NCBI RefSeq assembly: GCF_013396335.1
Contig: NZ_JABWSY010000001.1
Coordinates: forward strand, 186,001-250,000
From: Bacillus sp. EB106-08-02-XG196
Lineage (GTDB): Bacteria; Bacillota; Bacilli; Bacillales; Cytobacillaceae
DNA length: 64,000 nt
Direction: 5' to 3'
The translations under genes and the position numbers were made by a program. Numbering within the stretch: position 1 is the stretch's first letter; each line of letters opens with the position of its first letter. Shown here piece by piece: positions 25,270-34,299 of this stretch. Under the pieces are notes generated by a model, which did not search any database, was not told the origin of the DNA, and was given only the letters and a program-made list of their open reading frames with translations.

Positions 25270-26433
25270 TTACAATGACTCACGGTAAATCTTTTCTACA
25301 TCTTCTCTATTCAATTTAGTAAAATTGCCAAATTCACCGTACACCATTGCTTTGTCAGTCATCAAGTCAATTTTGCTGTCATCAATATTATAGTCTGCTA
25401 AACGCCCAGGTGCTCCAATACTATTCCAGTACTCACGTAATTTTTGAATTCCTGCTAGGCCTGCTTCCTCTGCACTTTTCCCTTCTGGATCAACCCCAAA
25501 CACTCTCTCGGCGAGCTGTTTAAAGCGCTCTGGTTTTACCTTAAGATTATGTTTCATCCAGTGAGGAAATAAAATCGCAAGGCCCCCGCCATGTGGGATG
25601 TCATATACAGCTGAAACGGCATGTTCAAGATTATGGGTAGCCCAATCGCCGCGATAACCCATATTTAGAATACCGTTTAAAGCCATTGTCCCATTATAAA
25701 GAATGGTTGCTCGATGTTCATAGCTTTCTAAGTCCTTAAGCAATTTAGGTGCAGTTTCCATAATAGTTATTAGTAACGATTCACACATACGATCCTGGAA
25801 TAATGTATTCTCTTCTAAATGAAAATAATGCTCTAATACATGGGTCATCATATCGACAATTCCATATATCGTTTGATCTCTTGGAACGGAAAAAGTATGT
25901 ACAGGATCTAGAATCGAGAATTTCGGAAAGGTATGCGGACTTCCCCAGCCGTATTTTTCGTTCGTTTCCCAATTGGTGATAACAGATCCAGAGTTCATTT
26001 CAGAACCTGTTGCAGCTAAAGTTAAAACTGTTCCAAAAGGAAGTGCATCTGTTACGGCTGCCTTTTTTATTACCAAGTCCCATGTATCTCCGTCATATTT
26101 AGCGCCAGCGGCAATTAACTTCGTACAGTCGATAACACTGCCGCCGCCAACAGCTAAAAGGACGTCAATACCTTCCTTTTTACATATTTCTACTCCCTTA
26201 CGTGCCGTTGTAATTCGAGGATTAGGTTCTACCCCCGGTAATTCAAAAACCTGTGCATGTATTTCTTTTAGTAGGTTTATCACCTTGTCATAAAGACCGC
26301 TGCGTTTAATGCTGCCGCCGCCATAAACCACTAAGACCTTTTGTCCATAGAGAGGTATTTCCTTTTTTAATTGCTCAAGCTGCCCTTTACCAAAAATTAA
26401 TTTGGTCGGATTCCAAAATGTGAAATTTTGCAT
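25270..26433 (-). CDS. yugJ: Iron-containing (NADH-dependent) alcohol dehydrogenase
   Basis: 387 residues, the length of B. subtilis YugJ, from ATG 26433 (AAAGGATGG upstream). The dehydroquinate-synthase-like N-terminus has NAD motifs [12 protein letters not shown] and [10 protein letters not shown]; metal ligands lie in MTHVLEHYF and the signature [18 protein letters not shown]. This is the butanol dehydrogenase-like branch of type III alcohol dehydrogenases, reducing aldehydes or oxidising alcohols with NAD(P). B. subtilis has tandem yugJ/yugK; only one copy is here. Confidence 0.93.
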   Translation of the reverse strand: MQNFTFWNPTKLIFGKGQLEQLKKEIPLYGQKVLVVYGGGSIKRSGLYDKVINLLKEIHAQVFELPGVEPNPRITTARKGVEICKKEGIDVLLAVGGGSVIDCTKLIAAGAKYDGDTWDLVIKKAAVTDALPFGTVLTLAATGSEMNSGSVITNWETNEKYGWGSPHTFPKFSILDPVHTFSVPRDQTIYGIVDMMTHVLEHYFHLEENTLFQDRMCESLLITIMETAPKLLKDLESYEHRATILYNGTMALNGILNMGYRGDWATHNLEHAVSAVYDIPHGGGLAILFPHWMKHNLKVKPERFKQLAERVFGVDPEGKSAEEAGLAGIQKLREYWNSIGAPGRLADYNIDDSKIDLMTDKAMVYGEFGNFTKLNREDVEKIYRESL

Positions 26434-26563
26434 GAAATGCACCATCCTTTCACATTTCATTATTATTGAAAAAAATTTTTTTTGCAAAGAAACAGAAATG
26501 AATATTTATATACATTTATCTGCAATCTAATAGGGAACATAAATCTGATAGGAGGAATCCTGC

Positions 26564-26794
26564 TTGAGTACGATTCAAAGAATTGCTTTAATTCTTACAA
26601 TCATCGGTGCTATTAATTGGGGATTAATTGGTTTTTTTGGATTTAATTTAGTGGAAGCCATTTTTGGTGATAATTCAGCGCTATCAAGAATTATTTATGG
26701 ATTAGTTGGAATCGCTGGACTGATTAATCTTGGACTTCTCTTCAAGCCAAATGAAGCGTATGTACGGGATCCAGAAACAGAAACCACACGATAA
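26564..26794 (+). CDS. yuzA: DUF378 membrane protein YuzA
   Basis: 76 residues, two membrane segments. IALILTIIGAINWGLIGFFG is the DUF378 hallmark (INWGLIG). Starts at TTG 26564, seven bases after AGGAGG. Neighbours yugJ as in B. subtilis. Function unknown. Confidence 0.93.
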   Translation: MSTIQRIALILTIIGAINWGLIGFFGFNLVEAIFGDNSALSRIIYGLVGIAGLINLGLLFKPNEAYVRDPETETTR

Positions 26795-26801
26795 AAAATA
26801 G

Positions 26802-26835
26802 AAATCCTTGCAGTTTTTTGCAAGGATTTTTTTAT
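26802..26835. terminator. Bidirectional terminator between yuzA and glutamate dehydrogenase
   Basis: AAATCCTTGCA (26802-26812) pairs with TGCAAGGATTT (26819-26829), then TTTTT; it reaches the stop of the convergent gene. Confidence 0.9.
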
Positions 26836-28121
26836 ATCCAGCCTCTAAATTCTGAAGCTTCTACCATTTTTCTTACACCAACCATATAAGCGGCAACACG
26901 TAAATTTACATTGTGTTTTTTTGAGATAGTATAAATTTGTTGAAAAGCACTGACCATCTTCTCACGTAATTTATCTGCCACTTCTTTTTCATCCCAATAA
27001 TACCCTTGCTTATTCTGGACCCATTCAAAATAAGAGACCGTCACTCCTCCGGCTCCAGCCAAAACATCAGGAACTAGCAGTATGCCACCTTCAGAAAGAA
27101 TTCTTGTTGCTTCCCTGGTCGTCGGGCCATTGGCAGCTTCCACTACGATCTTGGCCTTTATACTTGAAGCATTTTTAGCTGTAATTTGATTGGAGGTCGC
27201 TGCTGGTACAAGAATATCACATTCTTGTTCAAGTAATTCCTCATTGGTAATGGTTCCGTCAAACAGGCTAGTTACCGTACCAAAACTGTCACGGCGCTGA
27301 AGTAAATACTCAATATTTAGGCCATCCGGGTCGTAAAGGGCGCCATAGACATCAGAAATCCCAACGATAATGGCCCCCGATTGGTGCATAAACTTTGCAA
27401 TGTAACTTCCAGCATTACCAAATCCCTGCACAATAACACGGCATCCCTTTATCGAAAGTCCTCGTATTTTTGCAGCTTCCTCTATACAAATGGCTACCCC
27501 TAGTGCTCCTGCTTCTTCCCTGCCTTCTGACCCCCCAAGAAGGAGTGGCTTTCCTGTTATAAAGTCAGGGGAGTCAAATTTTCGGAGACGACTATATTCA
27601 TCCATCATCCAGGCCATAATCTGAGAATTTGTATACATATCTGGTGCCGGGATATCTTTCGTTGGACCCACAACTTGACTAATGGAACGTACATACCCGC
27701 GGCTTAGGCGTTCAAGTTCACCCAATGATAGAGTTCGAGGGTTACATAGGATACCACCCTTTCCGCCTCCAAAGGGTAAATCAGCAATTCCGCATTTCAA
27801 GCTCATCCACATGGACAATGCCTTTATTTCATCTTCATTGATCTTTGGATGAAAACGTACACCGCCGATGGTCGGTCCTACTGAATCATTGTGCTGCGCT
27901 CTATAGCCAGTAAAAACTTTAACAGACCCATCATCCATCCGAACCGGAATCCTCACATTCAACATTCTGATAGGTTCTTTCAAGATCTCAAACGCATTAT
28001 CTGTAAACCCCAGTCTTTTTAAAGCATCATGAATAACAACCTGCGTGGAGGTAAGAAGATTTAAGTTCTCTTTCTCTTTATCATTTTCACCTGCACTTTT
28101 TTGTACATCATTCTTCCCCAT
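26832..28121 (-). CDS. NAD-specific glutamate dehydrogenase (RocG/GudB type)
   Basis: 429 residues, close to RocG (424) and GudB (427). The catalytic lysine lies in LPFGGGKGGILCNP, and VIVQGFGNAGSYIAKF is the NAD-binding turn. Oxidatively deaminates glutamate to 2-oxoglutarate and ammonia. The ATG follows GAGGTG. It is 24 bases behind rocD, so the ornithine aminotransferase and glutamate dehydrogenase are likely one arginine/ornithine catabolic operon; in B. subtilis the two genes are in different units. RocG versus GudB cannot be told apart by eye. Confidence 0.95.
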   Translation of the reverse strand: MGKNDVQKSAGENDKEKENLNLLTSTQVVIHDALKRLGFTDNAFEILKEPIRMLNVRIPVRMDDGSVKVFTGYRAQHNDSVGPTIGGVRFHPKINEDEIKALSMWMSLKCGIADLPFGGGKGGILCNPRTLSLGELERLSRGYVRSISQVVGPTKDIPAPDMYTNSQIMAWMMDEYSRLRKFDSPDFITGKPLLLGGSEGREEAGALGVAICIEEAAKIRGLSIKGCRVIVQGFGNAGSYIAKFMHQSGAIIVGISDVYGALYDPDGLNIEYLLQRRDSFGTVTSLFDGTITNEELLEQECDILVPAATSNQITAKNASSIKAKIVVEAANGPTTREATRILSEGGILLVPDVLAGAGGVTVSYFEWVQNKQGYYWDEKEVADKLREKMVSAFQQIYTISKKHNVNLRVAAYMVGVRKMVEASEFRGWI

Positions 28122-28145
28122 TTTGGCACCTCAGTTTTTTTTCAT

Positions 28146-29345
28146 TTAGGCAAGCACGTTATTAATACGTTCTATTGCCCAATCTAATTCTTCTTTCGTA
28201 ATAATCAGAGGAGGAGCGAAACGAATCACAGTATCATGCGTTTCCTTACATAAAAGCCCTTGCTCCTTTAGTTCTTCACAATATTTTCGTGCTGGCTCTG
28301 TTAATTCTACCCCGATAAACAAGCCACGGCCTCGTACTTCTTTAATCCTTGGATTACGAATTTCCTTTAATTTTCTAACAAAATATTCCCCTAATTCTAA
28401 TGATTTATCGGAGAGCTTTTCGTCAATCAGTACATCCAGAGCAGCAATTGATACTGCACATGCCAGTGGATTTCCTCCGAAAGTAGAACCATGAGAACCT
28501 GGATTAAATACACCTAAAATATCATTATTTGCCACAACACATGAGATTGGGAAAACACCGCCGCCAAGTGCTTTACCAAGGATATACATATCAGGCTGTA
28601 TTCCTTCCCATTCGCACGCAAACATTTTTCCGGTACGAGCTAAGCCAGCTTGAATCTCATCTGCAATAAAGAGAACATTATTTTCTTTACATATGTCAAA
28701 GGCTGCTTTCATAAAGCCTTCAGGTGGGATAACAATTCCCGCTTCCCCTTGAATTGGTTCAATTAAAAATGCTGCCGTATTGGCGGAAATAGCAGACTTC
28801 AGTGCTTCTAAATCTCCATAAGGAATAAGGTTTATTCCCGGAAGCATTGGTCCAAATCCTCGTTTATATTCAGCTTCAGAGGACAAGGAAACTGCCGTCA
28901 TCGTTCTGCCATGGAAGTTTCCTACACAAGCGATAATTTCAGCTTGGTTCTCATCAATCCCCTTTACATCATAGCCCCAGCGTCGTGCTGCTTTAACTGC
29001 AGTTTCAACGGCTTCCGCACCTGTGTTCATAGGGAGTGCCATTTCTTTACTTGTTAATTTACATATTTTCTCATACCATGGACCTAATTGGTCATTATGA
29101 AAGGCACGTGAAGTTAACGTTACCTTATCCGCTTGATCCTTTAATGCTTGAATAATTTTTGGATGGCGATGGCCTTGGTTAACTGCAGAATAAGCACTTA
29201 ACATATCCATATATTTATTTCCTTCTGGATCCTCTACCCAGACTCCTTCAGCACGTGAAATAACAATTGGAAGCGGGTGGTAATTGTGTGCCCCGTATTT
29301 TTCGGTTTGTTCTATTAAGCCTTTAGTTTTCTTTTCTGCTGCCAT
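28146..29345 (-). CDS. rocD: Ornithine aminotransferase
   Basis: 399 residues from ATG 29345 (CGGAGGAAA upstream); the longer frame to 29402 is rejected. Class III aminotransferase: PLP aspartate in [15 protein letters not shown] and Schiff-base lysine in [32 protein letters not shown] is a strong ornithine aminotransferase signature. Converts ornithine and 2-oxoglutarate to glutamate semialdehyde and glutamate. Next gene is glutamate dehydrogenase, giving a short ornithine-to-2-oxoglutarate route. Confidence 0.95.
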   Translation of the reverse strand: MAAEKKTKGLIEQTEKYGAHNYHPLPIVISRAEGVWVEDPEGNKYMDMLSAYSAVNQGHRHPKIIQALKDQADKVTLTSRAFHNDQLGPWYEKICKLTSKEMALPMNTGAEAVETAVKAARRWGYDVKGIDENQAEIIACVGNFHGRTMTAVSLSSEAEYKRGFGPMLPGINLIPYGDLEALKSAISANTAAFLIEPIQGEAGIVIPPEGFMKAAFDICKENNVLFIADEIQAGLARTGKMFACEWEGIQPDMYILGKALGGGVFPISCVVANNDILGVFNPGSHGSTFGGNPLACAVSIAALDVLIDEKLSDKSLELGEYFVRKLKEIRNPRIKEVRGRGLFIGVELTEPARKYCEELKEQGLLCKETHDTVIRFAPPLIITKEELDWAIERINNVLA

Positions 29346-29387
29346 TAAACTTTTCCTCCGTTTCGTTGGTGAGTTATGTACATACCT

Positions 29388-29393
29388 ATTGTA
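29388..29393 (-). promoter_or_regulatory. Possible -10 box of rocD
   Basis: TACAAT on the minus strand, with a poor -35 (TTCATT) 17 bases away. No -24/-12 (TGGCAC-N5-TTGC) SigL element, which drives roc genes in B. subtilis, was seen. Confidence 0.3.
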
Positions 29394-29446
29394 GCCGAGC
29401 ATTTAAAAAGAATGAACAAATACAGAAAAAATCTTATTTTTAAATA

Positions 29447-29493
29447 AAAAAACCTAGCTCCTGCTAGTTAATAGCATGGTGCTAGGTTTTTTT
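29447..29493 (-). terminator. Terminator of yugI
   Basis: AAAAAACCTAGC pairs with GCTAGGTTTTTT around a 22-base loop that itself can pair; T-run on both strands. Confidence 0.85.
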
Positions 29494-29500
29494 ATGCTTA

Positions 29501-29905
29501 TTATTTCTTGATTAAATCTTCGCGTTGAGATTGGTCAATCCATTCTTGCAGCTTATCTTTTAACGTGTTAAAGCCTTGTTGTCCATCAACTTCTGGTACA
29601 ATTGCAGCTGCTTGACGCTTACGAGGTTTCTTTGGTTTAGCAACAGCCTGTTGAACAGGAGCTTCTTCCGTTGCACGAATAGATAAACCAATTTTTCCAG
29701 CATTTTCATCAATTGACAATACTTTTACGTTAACTTCATCTCCAACTTTAAGATGTTCGTTAATGTCTTTTACATAACCATGTGTGATTTCTGAAATATG
29801 CACAAGGCCTTGTGTATTTTCATCTAATGCTATGAACGCACCATATGGTTGAATTCCAGTTACTTTACCTGTTACTACACTTCCAGTTTCGATCTTTTCT
29901 GTCAT
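29501..29905 (-). CDS. yugI: S1-domain general stress protein 13
   Basis: 134 residues. Residues 7-75 are an S1 RNA-binding fold (GSVVTGKVTGIQPYGAFIAL, GLVHISEITHGYVKDINEHL, KVGDEVNVKVL). A basic linker with KPKKPRKRQ precedes a short C-terminal helix. YugI is known as a general stress, ribosome-associated protein in B. subtilis. ATG 29905 follows TAGGAGTG. Confidence 0.93.
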   Translation of the reverse strand: MTEKIETGSVVTGKVTGIQPYGAFIALDENTQGLVHISEITHGYVKDINEHLKVGDEVNVKVLSIDENAGKIGLSIRATEEAPVQQAVAKPKKPRKRQAAAIVPEVDGQQGFNTLKDKLQEWIDQSQREDLIKK

Positions 29906-30110
29906 GAAAACACTCCTAAGAAATAATTATTTTATCTTCTATATACGCAATAAGAAATTATAGCACATTGTGAACATATAATCAAAAAAGGTTTTCCTCA
30001 GGAAGGAAGAGAAAACGTTAACATAATGTTCAAATAGGATTTTTCCTAAAAAAAAGAAATTTATGTTAAAATAAAAATGAGATATTGTCTTAGTGGGAGA
30101 GGTGATTATT

Positions 30111-30326
30111 GTGAATACAATTGGCAGTACGATCAAAACGTATCGAGAACACTTGAAAATGACAAAAGAGGAACTGGCACAAAAAATTAGAGTAGGGATT
30201 CATACAATCGAAAAATATGAATCTGGCGAGCAAATTCCAAGTAGGCAAACCATTTTAAAATTGTCTACCGTCCTTGACATTCCAGCTTCTGAACTATCTT
30301 TAGACCAACTCGATCAACACATTTAA
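30111..30326 (+). CDS. XRE-family helix-turn-helix protein
   Basis: 71 residues from GTG 30111 (GAGAGGTG upstream). Nearly the whole protein is the Cro/C1 fold: TIKTYREHLKMTKEELAQKI and VGIHTIEKYESGEQIPSRQT. No sensor domain. Likely a small DNA-binding regulator; targets unknown. Followed by its own terminator. Confidence 0.9.
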   Translation: MNTIGSTIKTYREHLKMTKEELAQKIRVGIHTIEKYESGEQIPSRQTILKLSTVLDIPASELSLDQLDQHI

Positions 30327-30409
30327 TTTTTATTATGACTGTATAAATTAAGCAAAGATGGGAAATCATTAATTTATAAGCTTTCTAGTATTCCCCCCTT
30401 TTTTGAAGT

Positions 30410-30443
30410 GGACAACCTAATAAGGTGTGTCCTCTTTTTTTTG
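30410..30443 (+). terminator. Terminator of the XRE gene
   Basis: GGACAACC (30410-30417) pairs with GGTGTGTCC (30424-30432, one bulge), followed by TCTTTTTTTTT. Confidence 0.7.
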
Positions 30444-30529
30444 AAAAAAAATCTAGGAATATGTGTGAAAAAAGAGACGACTGGAGAAATTATTATCACG
30501 AACAATTCAATAGAAGGTGGGTTACATAC

Positions 30530-31354
30530 GTGGAAGAGAAGGTTTTTTACCGTAACCAGCTAGTGAATGATATTAATATTTATTATGAATTTTATCCAAA
30601 CCCTAATTCCGAAAGGACACTAGTCCTGCTTCATGGATTTCTTTCCTCCACTTTTAGCTATCGTAGATTGATTCCCTTTTTAAATAAAGAATATCAAGTC
30701 GTTTCTATTGACCTCCCTCCTTTCGGAAAGAGCGGGAAGAGCAACCAGTTTGTTTATTCCTATCGTAATCTTGCCCAAACGGTTATTCAGCTCATTTCTA
30801 CACTTGGTTTAAAAGAAATTACTCTTATTGGTCATTCAATGGGCGGGCAAATTGTCCTCAACATCCTGCATCAACAGCCAGAATTAACAGAAAAGGCCGT
30901 CCTGCTTTGCAGTTCATCCTATTCCAAACGTTCAAAACTGCCATTGATCATTGGCAGTTACATTCCTTATTTTCATCTTTATGTAAAGTTTTTTCTCGCT
31001 CGTTCAGGTATCATGCAAAATCTTCAAAATGTCGTACATGACCACTCCTTAATAAGTGATGAGATGCTTTTTGGTTATGTACAGCCTTTTTTAAAGGATG
31101 AAATTTTCCTTGCCTTAACCAGAATGATTCGCGACCATGAAGGGGACCTCTCTACGATGGTGCTCAATCAAATTGCCCATCCATGTTTATTAATTTGGGG
31201 TGAGTATGACAAAGTTGTTCCGTTATCTGTCGGGAAGCGCTTGAAAAATGATTTAAGAGAATCTGAACTGGTTATTTTAAGGGAAACGGGTCATTTAGTT
31301 CCTGAGGAACGTCCTGAGGATGTTTTTCAGCACATTAAACAATTCTTAGCCTAA
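30530..31354 (+). CDS. yugF: Alpha/beta hydrolase YugF
   Basis: 274 residues from GTG 30530 (AGAAGGTGG upstream), the size of B. subtilis YugF (273); the longer frame adds 35 unsupported residues. LVLLHGFLSSTFSYR gives the oxyanion region, LIGHSMGGQIVLN the nucleophile Ser, LIWGEYDKVVP the acid Asp and ETGHLVPEERPE the catalytic His. Substrate unknown. Convergent with yugE across a hairpin. Confidence 0.92.
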   Translation: MEEKVFYRNQLVNDINIYYEFYPNPNSERTLVLLHGFLSSTFSYRRLIPFLNKEYQVVSIDLPPFGKSGKSNQFVYSYRNLAQTVIQLISTLGLKEITLIGHSMGGQIVLNILHQQPELTEKAVLLCSSSYSKRSKLPLIIGSYIPYFHLYVKFFLARSGIMQNLQNVVHDHSLISDEMLFGYVQPFLKDEIFLALTRMIRDHEGDLSTMVLNQIAHPCLLIWGEYDKVVPLSVGKRLKNDLRESELVILRETGHLVPEERPEDVFQHIKQFLA

Positions 31355-31360
31355 AAAAAC

Positions 31361-31398
31361 GACAGCAAGCTTAAAGGTATCTTTAAGCCTATGCTGTC
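31361..31398. terminator. Hairpin between yugF and yugE
   Basis: GACAGCA-GCTTAAA pairs with TTTAAGC-TGCTGTC with a small internal loop; A- and T-rich flanks on both sides. Confidence 0.8.
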
Positions 31399-31401
31399 AT
31401 T

Positions 31402-31665
31402 TTATATCGTACATGAGTCATTTTCCTTTATCATCAGCAGTTCATTAGCAATGTTCAAGCACTGTTGTATAGGTATGATTCTCTCAAAGGAAAATTCATA
31501 TATACTTTGTATTCTTGCTGCTAATGCCTCTGGGTTGTCTAACTCATGAATGGCTTGGATGGTATCAGCTATCTCGGTGTCATAATTTCCATTCTTTAAT
31601 TTGAAAGGGTCCCATTCGTTTAACGCATCCACAAATTGCAAATTCGTTTTCATTTCACTTTCCAT
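31402..31665 (-). CDS. yugE: DUF1871 protein YugE
   Basis: 87 residues against 86 for B. subtilis YugE. The family block WDPFKLKNGNYDTEIADTIQ and YEFSFERIIPIQQC is clear. ATG 31665 follows AGGAGGAG. Soluble, no known function. Beside yugF as in B. subtilis. Confidence 0.9.
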   Translation of the reverse strand: MESEMKTNLQFVDALNEWDPFKLKNGNYDTEIADTIQAIHELDNPEALAARIQSIYEFSFERIIPIQQCLNIANELLMIKENDSCTI

Positions 31666-31686
31666 GAGTCTCCTCCTTCTGCTTTT

Positions 31687-32064
31687 CTATTTCAGGACAT
31701 ATTCTGCAAGTACTGTTTGAAGTTCATAAATATTTAAGTTCTTGTTAAATTGTTTTTGAAGTGGGAGTGCATTACCTGAGATCCAGATTTTTAATTCTGC
31801 GTCCAAATCGAAGCTTCCCGCCGTCTCAATGCTAAAATGGGTAATACTTTTATAGGGAATGGAATGATACTCAACCTTCTTTCCTGTTAGCCCCTGCTTA
31901 TCCACTAGAATCAGCCGTTTATTGGTAAAAATAAATAAATCTCTAATCAACTTATACGCTTTTTCAATTCTTTCATTCTCCGCAAGAATTCTAGCGAATT
32001 CCCTTTGTGCATCTGCAGGGTTTACCTCTGCGGCATTTCCCATCATACCATCAAAAAATCCCAT
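31687..32064 (-). CDS. Bacterial PH-domain protein
   Basis: 125 residues from ATG 32064, which is better spaced from GGAAGGTG than the GTG three codons earlier. The core from about residue 40, RDLFIFTNKRLILVDKQGLT and SIPYKSITHFSIETAG, is a bacterial pleckstrin-homology fold (bPH_1). Such proteins are soluble and their ligands unknown. Ends 21 bases before the yugE start, so the two may be cotranscribed. Confidence 0.87.
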   Translation of the reverse strand: MGFFDGMMGNAAEVNPADAQREFARILAENERIEKAYKLIRDLFIFTNKRLILVDKQGLTGKKVEYHSIPYKSITHFSIETAGSFDLDAELKIWISGNALPLQKQFNKNLNIYELQTVLAEYVLK

Positions 32065-32130
32065 CAAACCCACACCTTCCCTTACTACTTTCTAAATTAT
32101 TATATATGAAAGTTTTATTAACAACCATCG

Positions 32131-33324
32131 CTATTGGATTAACTCCAACAAATGCAGCATCATTTTTTCACCTGTAATGATGGCTTCTCCTCCTCCTTGC
32201 GCAAATGAATCACTTCCGCCGCCCTTACCATTAATGATCGAAAGTGCATTTCCTATTACCTTTTTCATGCTTGCATTTTCTGCCGTCCCTCGTGCACCAA
32301 CAAGCTGCAGCCTATTTTCATTTTGAGAAACGAATAACACGATGGTTTCTTCATCCTCTGCAATAATCATCCGGGCTAATTTTTGCAGTTCCTGAATACT
32401 TCTGTTTTGAAACACACCACTAACAATTTTGTTATCACCTTTACCCTTTTCTAATAAACCCTTTGCCTCGTTGTGCAGCAGGGTCTCAAGTGATTGTTCT
32501 AATTCTTTCTCCATTGATTTACTATTTTCTAGAAGCCGAGTTACTGCCTCCTGCATATCCTTTTCAGGGGCATTAAGTAATTTCGTTAGCTCTATAAGCA
32601 CCCTGTTTTTTTGGTGAAACTGTTTCAAAACACGATTTCCGCAAACAAATTGAACGCGGACTTTTTTCTTTTGTCTTTCCCAGTCTATTATTTTTATGGC
32701 TTGGACTTCACCCGTTGCATTCGGATGAGTTCCTCCACAGCCGTTATAATCAAAGTTTGGAATAATGACAAGCCGAATATCCTCTTTTACCTTTGTCTCT
32801 TTTCGCAAATCATAATTAACTAACTCATCTTCTGTTACCCACTTCGTTTCAATGGGTCTATTTTCTAATATAATCTTGTTGGCTAGTTCCTCTACTTTCA
32901 ATGCCTCCGATTCCAAAAGATTAGCTGCCTCTAAATCAATTGTTAACGTTTCATTTCCTAGATGGAAGCCGATTGTTTTGTGTCCATATAGTTGTTCAAA
33001 GGCAGCAGAAAGAATATGTTGTCCAGCATGCTGCTGCATATGATCATATCTTCTATCCCAATCGATCACACCATATACGGGAGAGCTGACATCATGTACT
33101 TCGCTTTCGAGGTAGTGACGAACTTCCTCATCTGTTTCCTCCACATTTAGTACTTTAATGTTTTCAATGGTTCCAATATCATGGGGCTGTCCTCCGCCTG
33201 TTGGGTAGAAAGCAGTTTGATCCAGCACAATATAGTCTTTTCCATCCTCATCTTTTCCTTTTGTAACAACTTTTGCTGTAAATGATTTTATGTATGCGTC
33301 TTGATAAAATAATTGATTTTTCAT
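32131..33324 (-). CDS. Alanyl-tRNA editing protein (AlaX-L type)
   Basis: 397 residues. It lacks the AlaRS catalytic core but has the editing domain zinc motifs HMQQHAGQHILSAAF (HxxxH) and CGGTHPNATGEV (CxxxH), and a C-terminal DHHA1-like domain ending with GGGSDSFAQGGGEAII. Such free-standing proteins hydrolyse Ser-tRNA(Ala) or Gly-tRNA(Ala) in trans. ATG 33324 follows TAGGAG. The N-terminal YPTGGGQPHDIG is the usual AlaX entry motif. Confidence 0.93.
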   Translation of the reverse strand: MKNQLFYQDAYIKSFTAKVVTKGKDEDGKDYIVLDQTAFYPTGGGQPHDIGTIENIKVLNVEETDEEVRHYLESEVHDVSSPVYGVIDWDRRYDHMQQHAGQHILSAAFEQLYGHKTIGFHLGNETLTIDLEAANLLESEALKVEELANKIILENRPIETKWVTEDELVNYDLRKETKVKEDIRLVIIPNFDYNGCGGTHPNATGEVQAIKIIDWERQKKKVRVQFVCGNRVLKQFHQKNRVLIELTKLLNAPEKDMQEAVTRLLENSKSMEKELEQSLETLLHNEAKGLLEKGKGDNKIVSGVFQNRSIQELQKLARMIIAEDEETIVLFVSQNENRLQLVGARGTAENASMKKVIGNALSIINGKGGGSDSFAQGGGEAIITGEKMMLHLLELIQ

Positions 33325-33354
33325 ATATGAATTCTCCTAGATTTATTATTAATA

Positions 33355-33388
33355 AAGCCTGTCCTTCAATTATGAAGAAACAGGCTTG
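33355..33388 (-). terminator. Possible terminator of the SOD-like gene
   Basis: AAGCCTGT and ACAGGCTT pair around an 18-base loop; the minus strand continues TATTAATAAT, a weak T-tract. Confidence 0.5.
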
Positions 33389-33398
33389 TTACGTCTAA

Positions 33399-33920
33399 TT
33401 ATTTCTTTCCATCCTTGGATATTTCACCGCATGCAATCCTTGCACCAGAATCTCCTTCGGGCTGGGTCATCCCATCATCTTTTTCTTCATGAATCACAAG
33501 GGAGGTTCCATCCTTGGGAAAAAGGGATTTCTTCCCCTCTTTTAACGTTACATTAGCTGCCATTAATTCTCCCTTTACAGACCCATCATCGTCTACAATT
33601 AAATTAGGAAGGTCACCAGCATGCGAGCCCTTTGGGTGTAAAAGACCATGCTCTTTATCATCGGGGTTTAAATGTTCGCCAGCTGATTTAAAATCTGGAG
33701 TTTTGCATTGACCCTTATCATAAATGTGAAGGGCATGCTCACCTGGAGGAAGTCCATTTAACTTCAAATATAATTTTACTCCACTTGAAACTTCTTGAAT
33801 TGTAATGGTTCCAACAGAATCTCCCTTATCATTTACCATTTTAACATCAAGTTTTGTAATCTCCTTTTCCAAACAACCCGTGAGCAGGATAATTGGAATC
33901 ATCATCCAAACTCGCTTCAT
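33399..33920 (-). CDS. Cu/Zn-superoxide-dismutase-like lipoprotein
   Basis: 173 residues. The lipobox LLTGC places Cys16 as the lipidated residue, so it is anchored outside the membrane. The SOD fold follows: EHALHIYDKG, AGEHLNPDDKEHGLLHP, GSHAGDLPNL and LVIHEE, with a disulfide pair Cys72/Cys164. Zinc ligands (His83, His91, His100, Asp103) are all present, but the copper ligand expected at the second position of HxH is Tyr67. B. subtilis YojM also has altered copper ligands, so dismutase activity is doubtful. ATG 33920 follows GGGGGG. Confidence 0.9.
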   Translation of the reverse strand: MKRVWMMIPIILLTGCLEKEITKLDVKMVNDKGDSVGTITIQEVSSGVKLYLKLNGLPPGEHALHIYDKGQCKTPDFKSAGEHLNPDDKEHGLLHPKGSHAGDLPNLIVDDDGSVKGELMAANVTLKEGKKSLFPKDGTSLVIHEEKDDGMTQPEGDSGARIACGEISKDGKK

Positions 33921-33979
33921 ACAAATCCCCCCAAAATAGACATTTTGTCATAGTATTATCTAGGGTCGGGAAAATTATT

Positions 33980-34013
33980 TAAAAAAAAGAAACAGCTTAA
34001 TGTTCACTGTTTC
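33980..34013 (-). terminator. Terminator of the 71-aa membrane protein gene
   Basis: GAAACAG (33989-33995) and CTGTTTC (34007-34013) pair; the minus strand ends in TTTTTTTT. The stem overlaps the end of the coding region. Confidence 0.75.
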
Positions 34014-34212
34014 CTTGACTATGCTGTTGAGACATTATTTTTTCTTCTAGTTCTTTCGCTTTCATAGCTTCACGTTTAGAGATTTTGATAATGTACCTCA
34101 TGGTTAAAAAGGCACCGATTAAAAAGATAGTAAACGTAATGGCCGCTGGGCCATATTCGGATTTATCTTCAGGAAAGTATAAAAATAATGATAATACGAA
34201 TGGCTGAAACAT
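33997..34212 (-). CDS. Small single-pass membrane protein
   Basis: 71 residues. ATG 34212 has AAGGGAGAG ahead of it. A membrane helix at about residues 22-42 (AAITFTIFLIGAFLTMRYII) is followed by a charged tail KREAMKAKELEEKIM. Family not recognised. Lies between the SOD-like and cyclophilin lipoprotein genes in the same direction. Confidence 0.75.
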   Translation of the reverse strand: MFQPFVLSLFLYFPEDKSEYGPAAITFTIFLIGAFLTMRYIIKISKREAMKAKELEEKIMSQQHSQGNSEH

Positions 34213-34299
34213 TTTTCTCTCCCTTTCTATAAAGGAATGTCACTAATGATTAATTATAGCAACAAAAAGTGTATCCTGCCATAAATTGAATCTCACAAA

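Noticed and set aside
29346..29500. SigL (-24/-12) promoter for rocD
   Set aside because: No TGGCAC-N5-TTGC element found by eye on the relevant strand.
33997..34212. Assigning the 71-aa membrane protein to a named family
   Set aside because: Only one membrane helix and a charged tail are visible; not enough to name it.
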